The notes under the pieces were generated by a model. The model saw only the letters and a list, made by a program, of their open reading frames with translations, ran no database searches and had not been told where the DNA came from. This document shows, piece by piece, positions 57,990 to 64,000 of a stretch of 64,000 nt of DNA. Numbering within the stretch: the first letter of the stretch is position 1; every line of letters starts with the position of its first letter. Origin of the DNA: Climacium dendroides (taxonomy: Eukaryota > Streptophyta > Bryopsida > Hypnales > Climaciaceae). The translations under genes were made by a program, and so were the position numbers. The stretch covers positions 12,570,001 through 12,634,000 of the forward strand of contig OX467088.1 of assembly GCA_950106755.1 (NCBI GenBank). Reading direction: 5' to 3'.

Positions 57990-59579
57990 CTCAGGTTGAC
58001 AGGAAATGGTAATCCATAGTCGACGCCTCAAGTAACAAATTTCACGCAAAAGCACTGTAATACAGCATTCTTATACCAATTACTGTAGAAGACCATCTTT
58101 CTGGATGTGTGGGCTTTTTCTAAGCCATCAGAAACATGGAGAGATTAACCTAGCACATGGATGAACAATTAAACATAATTTCCTTGAACCAAATGAGAGT
58201 CCATTAGGGGTAGTCACACCTTATCAGAAGAGCAAAAATGGGCAATTTCGTTAAAATGGCGAAATTCCATTGAAATGGCGGTTTTCCGGTAGCCGAGAAG
58301 ACCAGAAACTTGTTGAGATGCGGCTTGCAGGGTTCTTGAAGTGCATACTCTATTGTTTTTTTAGTGCTCATGGGATGGAATGGGGCCCCTCCCCAATTGG
58401 GAAGCTCAGATTGAGGTCATGATGGAGGATCATACAATAGAAGACTCAAGCATTTTCGCCTATTGGAAAATAGGAAAGCCAAAGAGACAGTGCAATGCGG
58501 GATTCTTTTTGGGCAATTCATTAGTCTGAGGTCTTAACTAGACTCCAGTCACTCCACGGTCTCAGAGGAAGATGGCATTGAGGGTCGGTTTAAGGTAGGG
58601 GGCTCATGAAGCGACCCTTTATGGGATGGTCGGCCTTTTTAATGGTCTTTAGATGCCTGAAATTAGTTTACTTTATTTTTCACTTGAAGCAAATTTGATT
58701 TGGAATTTAACCCAAGTGGTTTCATATTTTTCAGAGCATTTATGAATTACTTATGAATTTTCAAAGAATTTTGCTGTAGGTACCTATTTATGATCCCTAG
58801 GCCTTGCAAAACCCACACACGTGCGGTCTGAAAACAAGCACTGTAGCATGCAAAAATATAGTAGACAAGGTTCCTAAATGTGATGTGTACTAAACCAAAC
58901 TCCTAAAGTGCCAAGGCCTATTTCTGGTCCAAAAACACTCAAAACTGCCATTTTTGCTCAATTCATCCAAGGCACCAGAAAAAATAGTTTAAAGAAAATC
59001 GAACCATAGGATCTTGTACTTTACTTATATGAGATCACGTGGTAACAATTTCATGAAGTTTGACCATATGGATTAAAAGATATTAACATTCAAAGTTTGA
59101 GTGCATTTTTTTTCGGAATGCACACACATGTTTTCAGAAATGGACCCACATTGGCTCTAATTATGTCCCCTATCAAAGTATGAACAAATAATTGATAAAT
59201 GATAAACCTCTTTTTCATCATCAAAGGAACATTCATTACCTATTTACAAACCTCTTAAGGTCCATTTTAAAGCTAGCTAGGGGACGGTCTGAAGAAGAGG
59301 GTTGGAATTCCATCCACCTACCTTAGTGGACAGCATTGTTCATGGAACTTGCTGCAATTTCCTCCATCGCCACTAAGAAGTTTGTGTAGCCAAATGTACA
59401 TGGGAGCAAAGTCCTTGGAAGAATTAGATTTTCGAAAAGATTGCAACAAACCATAGAATTTGATTGCCAGCTTGCTACTTCCTTCACATAGAAACTAGCA
59501 TGTACGCGGTCACTTGCCTATCACAATTTCCCCAATGGAGGGATCCCCTACAACTTGTCTAATCCTTTTGTTTCAATTT
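57990..59579. other. intergenic with a solitary MITE-like end
   Basis: At about 58236-58262, 'gggcaatttcgttaaaatgg' matches the terminal repeat of the hAT-like MITE family at 25.6 and 37.8 kb. The DNA just outside ('gggtagtcacacctt') also matches DNA just outside the 25.6-kb element. No gene is supported in this stretch. Confidence 0.45.
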
Positions 59580-59582
59580 CAT

Positions 59583-59754
59583 CACTACAAGAGAAAGTGT
59601 CCAAATTGACAGAAACTGGCCTGAATCAACTAGTCCTAATTGACAGAAAGTGGCCTGAATCAACTAGTCCTAATTGACAGAAACTGGAATCAACTAGTCC
59701 TAATTGACAGAAAATTGACAAGTTTAGACAATTTGGACACTTTCTCCTGTAGTG
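59583..59754. mobile_element. 172-bp CACTA-type MITE with internal tandem repeats
   Basis: The left end CACTACAAGAGAAAGTGTCC is inverted at the right end (CACTACAGGAGAAAGTGTCC on the minus strand), and similarity continues to about 27 bp. The 3-bp sequence CAT occurs on both sides (59580-59582 and 59755-59757). Both CACTA termini and a 3-bp duplication fit the CACTA (En/Spm) superfamily. The interior holds three copies of a unit of about 33 bp ('ctagtcctaattgacagaaa...'). Confidence 0.9.
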
Positions 59755-59757
59755 CAT

Positions 59758-60130
59758 CGAATACCACTCCAACGGATGGCCTTCTTGATTTGATATGCAC
59801 TGAATAACGTGATATGTTTTATTCAATACTTGAACATTTGAGTCAGTCGTGGGGGTGCATTGTGGGAACAAACAATCAATGAATAAAACAGCAGGGAACA
59901 AAAAAGCTCATTAAAATCAACGTGCGTGCATGCCAACAAAAACACGGTTTTGGTTTGAAGAACAAATACTTTATTCAATTTGAATATGGAATTCTCGGAG
60001 GGATCCACCATTGTTTACATCATTCCTAGCTTCCCCTCAAAATACATGGTGCACCGACTTTCTTTCCCAGAAAGGAAGGAAGGGAGGGACGAGGAAGGAG
60101 AGGTGCCCTCCTGAAAAGGAGGTCTGACCA
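59758..60130. other. intergenic, no gene seen
   Basis: There is a purine-rich stretch at about 60065-60115. No coding or RNA feature could be supported. Confidence 0.4.
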
Positions 60131-60319
60131 TCCCTACCTTATTTGGCCAAAGCTTGCACGGTGACCCATAGCTTTCCAATGCCCAATAGCTTGCCATATA
60201 ATAACCAGCAAGGTCGGCAAATTTGCACTCGGCATTTTTTCGATCGCGCCTCTTGAATCGATCGTATCCTCGCACGTGTAGGGAGTCTTCCGCTTGATCA
60301 ACACCAGCAAGTATCTATT

Positions 60320-61090
60320 TGCCAAGCATGTTGTTGAGAAGACTCTACATGGCACTGTGAAGTCCACGATCAAATACTGGTCAACAGCAACACGAACCAA
60401 TGTTGGCATTGCCTTTGTGCCCAATGAATCATTGTTAAATTTGTGGCTTGTGTGGTGAAGAAGCGGAAACAATGACAGGCCATCCACATTCCTATTAGGA
60501 ATATTCGTAGGGGAAGTTCGCTTTATCTTTTAAGATTCCGTGGTTGCGCATAACTGTGGGCCCTCTAGATACGGATGGGTGCCGCATTGACAGAGTGGAT
60601 GCAGAGTTGACAGAGCTCCTTTGCATGACGAAGGGTAGTCAAGGGCACGCCCAAACCGTATATTATTCAAGATGTCATGGCAGGAGTGACCGTCATCCAT
60701 TTTCTATGCCACATCCCTTCGCGTCCATCAGCTCGATTGGACCTGATGTACTATTGGCGATAATGGTAGGAGGATCGATCTATCTCAGAACTTGCTCACT
60801 GTGCACAAATGAGCTCCGTGAACACTACATCCACTCTGTCAATGCCGCACTCATCCATATGTAGAGGGCTTGCAGTTATGCGCGACCACAGAATCTTGAA
60901 AGAGAAAGCTAACTACCCCTATGAATATTCCCGATAGGAATGTGGATGGCTTGTCATTGTTCTCGCTTCTTCAACACACAAGCCACAAATTTAATAATGA
61001 TTCATCCCGCACATAGACAGCGTCAGAATTGGTCGGCACCGCAATTGACGAGCGTGTGTCCGAGGTTCTCATAGTGCCCTGCATGGATCT
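60320..61090. repeat. large imperfect inverted repeat of related gene-like fragments
   Basis: The left arm (about 60320-60625) and right arm (about 60805-61090) are reverse complements at roughly 80-90% by eye over their best 200 bp, with a spacer of about 180 bp. Shared phrases include 'gcgcataactg', 'ttgacagagtggatg' and 'aaatttgtggcttgtgtg'. Read outward, both arms can encode a similar peptide (VDGLSLF then LLxHTSHKFNNDS), which suggests two copies of a gene fragment in head-to-head orientation. The right copy has an in-frame stop. The family was not recognised. Confidence 0.75.
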
Positions 61091-61299
61091 CGCAACGACA
61101 TGATTGACAATAGATGCCTGCTGGCATTGGAGAAATTAATGGTGATCCGTAGATGCTTCTTGTTATTTGCAAGAGCCCCGATGATGCAACTTGAGAGGGG
61201 GCCGATTTGCTACAATGATACCAATGACACTATGCTTTGGGAAAGAGTGCTATGCTATGTAGTGATGGGGAAGCCAAACTATTCATAACAACGTGGATA

Positions 61300-62057
61300 T
61301 TCTTATTTCAATATTCAATGTGGGGGGTGCACTAGAGTGTATTGTAGAGAAGAATGATCAAATGAAAATGATTTTAGAATCAAATATTCATCTACAGTTC
61401 TATAGTTCAACTACATTCTATATCTAAGGCGGAAGCTCCATGCAACCTTCCATCTTGACCTCCGCAAACGAGTTGAGGATGTCAGCCCCAGTTTAGAGCG
61501 GGCGGTCTGAACCGCTTGTAGTGGCTGCTTTGGGAGGAGGTCGGCTCCGCAAATGTGAATGGTGCACCCAGGATCCTGCACAACAAGCCAATCGTGAGGG
61601 GCCGTTGGACAAGAGTGGCCGTTCAATGACGGCATAAATAAGCCTAGGACATGTTCAGAGTGGAAATGGAGCGCAACAGAGTGTTCGATGGAGAAATAAT
61701 TTCTCCCCATCCTAGACTACGTCATAGGGTAGGGCGGGAAAAAATTATTTCTCCATCAAAGTCACCCGTCAGCCCTTGCGTACCTGAATTCAGCCATCCC
61801 CATTAGCTATTGATGAGCCCACCTTACAATATGTGTAGCCCGTCGCATCTCCATGCGGCCGCCGGCCGCGTCCTCCATTTAAATTCGAGCGGACGTGATG
61901 TCCTGGCCCGCCTCGTCGGGGGTCATGCAACCGTCGGAGGAGCCCACCCCTTCCGTCATCTGCATCCGTCGCCGCTTGCCGCGTCCGGTGCCCATTCGGG
62001 AATCGGCGGCAGCATGCCCGCCCAGAGCGTGAACGCGTCGGCGCCCCTGCACACGCA
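61300..62057. other. intergenic with a small palindrome
   Basis: 'gatggagaaataatttc' near 61688 and its near complement 'aaattatttctccatc' near 61744 form a short stem with a loop of about 40 bp. The 61800-62057 part is the GC-rich 3' flank of the minus-strand HAD-like gene. Confidence 0.4.
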
Positions 62058-63622
62058 TCAAGTTTTTGTGTGGGCATCAGATTTTGTTTTGGGTTTCCTC
62101 TTCCCTCTTTGTCGGATGAAATAATCGTCCCCTTCTCTAGTGTATTTGCCGACAAAGTCCGGATATTCCAGCACGAGGTGCCTGTCCTGCCACGGCGCTA
62201 ACACGCGAACGCGCAGTCCCAAATATGTCTGTCTCAAGGGTATCGTGAGGTGTCCAAAAAGTGCGTTCTGAGACACGTATTGCGACACGCTAAGGCCGGA
62301 TGCAAGCAGGCCTTCGAGATACGGGCACATAGTCCCCAAGAGAGTGGAATCGTGTTCACTGCCCATATACGACAAGGGAAACACGGCGTTGTGCACGGGG
62401 TTCAGGATGCTGCTCTCCGGAGAGGAATCGATGAGGAGGGTATTAGACGAATTGGCCCGGAAGTTCTTGGTGATGAACGTCTCGGTGTCCCACACAACCT
62501 TGTACAACACCTTCAGCCGCAGTTGCCCTTCCGGATGGTCGGAGAACTGCACGTAGGTATTCACGTCGATAGTAGGATCACATGAAATATGGGCGGGGTG
62601 CCTCGGGTAGGGTGGGTCGGGAAGGGATGGCAAGGGCGGGCACCTGCACTCCGACCACGACCGCCTCTCGATAATGGAGGTGCAGTTCTCCAACGCGAGG
62701 ACCCACATGTAAGTGCGGTCGAAGTCGCGAAAGAGGAAATCGACCATGGGTTTGGCAACGACGGCGGGCAGCCGAGTCCAGACGGAGACGTAAAATCGAT
62801 TCGTCAAGCCCGTGAGGAAGCGGTGCAAGTCGGGACGGCAATGCATCATGTATTTGCCGAAGACGTGGCACCGTCGAGGGTGGTAATCCTCCTTCGAGGG
62901 CTTTGCCTTCGTGGTCGAGGGAGTTGGCTAGACGCGTCCAACGTCCTCAATTTGGGCGAGGACCCCTTCCAACTCCAGAAGGACGAAATAACTATACACA
63001 GGCAAAGCAATAGGGGGCGCCGTCGCGGACACCGGCAGTGGAGCCTGCGTATGCGAAATCCTGTGCTCAAAGTCCTCTTCTTTATGAAGAAATGGAGTCC
63101 ACAAAAATGAACATGCGACTCCTCAAGCTTTGCCTTGCTAAGAGAGAGACGACAACCCCCTCTCTATGAAGATCCTAGTTCTATCCTAAATGAGATGTGC
63201 ACTTCCTACAAACTATTTAGGAAAGTGCTGGACAGAGACAACGAGCATAGGGTTGCAAGGACATGGAGTCTCACCTTTCTCTCATCCGTGGGAGTGGTGG
63301 CCGCGAGAGGAGGTGGTGCCGGTGGCGCTAGGACAGCAAGAGTGTCGACATCTGTGAGGGAGGAAGGCACCATCTTCATAGGTACCAGAGTGTCGACCTC
63401 ATCGACAGCGGGAGCATGGATGTCTACGAGGGAAGGAGGCACTAAGTTTTGAGGCACCGGAGTGGCGACTTCCAAGTCGACGGGAGGGACGACCTCGACA
63501 ACAGCAACAACAGGAGAGTCGACTTCCATGGAGATGGCAGGTAGGACTTCATCATTCCTCGAGGCCGAAACGGGAAGTGGGGACAATGGAGACTCGTTGT
63601 CACGTGCGAGAGCATCGACAAC
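62058..63622 (-). pseudogene. HAD/FCP1-type phosphatase-like gene, apparently decayed
   Basis: Minus strand. An exon-like block at 63622-63275 (acceptor tttag, donor AAG/gtgaga, 116 codons) encodes a Pro/Val/Asp-rich low-complexity segment (start VVDALARDNESPL). Downstream, one frame reads YFVLLELEGVLAQIEDVGRV (about 62990-62931), then a TAG stop at 62930-62928. It continues in the same frame through CHVFGKYMMHCRPDLHRFL, a VSVWTRLP segment, NTLLIDSSPESSILNP, NAVFPLSY and a basic end at 62058. The order and spacing fit FCP1/NIF-type HAD phosphatases of plants, in which motif I is DLDG and motif IV is DDSP. Here motif I is ELEG and motif IV is DSSP, so the catalytic Asp is lost, in addition to the stop. 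It may be a pseudogene, or a pseudophosphatase if the TAG is removed by splicing. The splice acceptor of the middle part was not resolved. Confidence 0.6.
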
Positions 63623-64000
63623 CTAAACCGAAAATGCAAAGGGCGTAACTACAACGTCCAGAAGTAGTCGGAGACAAATCCCATAGAGCATTTCAATGAA
63701 ACAAGAGTCATGTATAAAGAAAAGCACCCAATATATTACAAGTGGAATACAAAGTTTATACAAACTGAACGGTGAATGCAGAGGTTCAATGGTCACGTCC
63801 AAGTCTAGTAGTCTACACCTAACAGGACCACTACAATCCTAACCAAGACAAGAGTCCCCAGACTCCCGGTCTCGCGGCTGAACAAACTCAAGACAGACTC
63901 GTCGAGATGATCTTCGATGGTCCCGACGTAACACCCTAACATAGCGTCCACACTACTACAACTAACTACAAAGATGGGAGCTATGTGTAGGGGTTACCCA
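63623..64000. other. window edge, possible upstream part of the HAD-like gene
   Basis: The intron acceptor at 63624-63623 implies further 5' exons on the minus strand beyond this point, possibly outside the window. No exon could be identified here. Confidence 0.35.

Overview
The window looks like nuclear DNA of a non-vascular land plant, most likely a moss. Genes are intron-split with GT/AG junctions, they are GC-richer than the long AT-rich spaces between them, and one locus encodes a protein kinase joined to an NB-ARC and leucine-rich repeats, an architecture described from mosses. I cannot fix the species. No bacterial or organellar features, tRNA, rRNA or CRISPR were seen.

Layout. 1-3682: AT-rich DNA, then a GC-rich region upstream of a cellulose synthase (CESA) gene. 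3683-10651 (+): CESA in ten exons that I could join in frame to about 1107 residues, followed by a tandem copy of the end of its last exon. 13264-13386: a small inverted-repeat transposon. 15691-16032 (-): a mitochondrial-type uL18 ribosomal protein gene; its whole neighbourhood recurs at about 31.5-33.2 kb with a second intact gene. 16657-16881 (+): a possible small membrane protein. 17065-19513 (+): a five-exon pectinesterase with a frame break in exon 1. 20229-23161 (-): a secreted GDSL esterase/lipase whose last exon supplies a fasciclin domain. 23-43 kb: mostly AT-rich repeats, MITE-like elements, a dead Tc1-type DD34E transposase and an orphan leucine-rich-repeat fragment.

43600-53509 (-): the most striking locus, a kinase-NB-ARC-LRR receptor gene. 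One 6.7-kb exon holds 21 consecutive 288-bp (96-residue) near-identical units, about 84 LRRs, plus a diverged N-terminal part. The visible product is about 3140 residues, and higher-order 1152-bp and 576-bp duplications point to recent expansion.

54-64 kb: tandem repeats, a CACTA-type MITE, an inverted pair of gene fragments, and a decayed HAD/FCP1-type phosphatase-like gene with an in-frame stop and altered catalytic aspartates.

CESA, the pectinesterase and the GDSL-FAS1 protein would all act at the cell wall, but in plants such neighbourhood need not mean co-regulation. The uL18 proteins would act in the mitochondrion and the kinase-NLR in pathogen sensing. All exon joins were made by hand from splice signals and reading phase, without transcripts.
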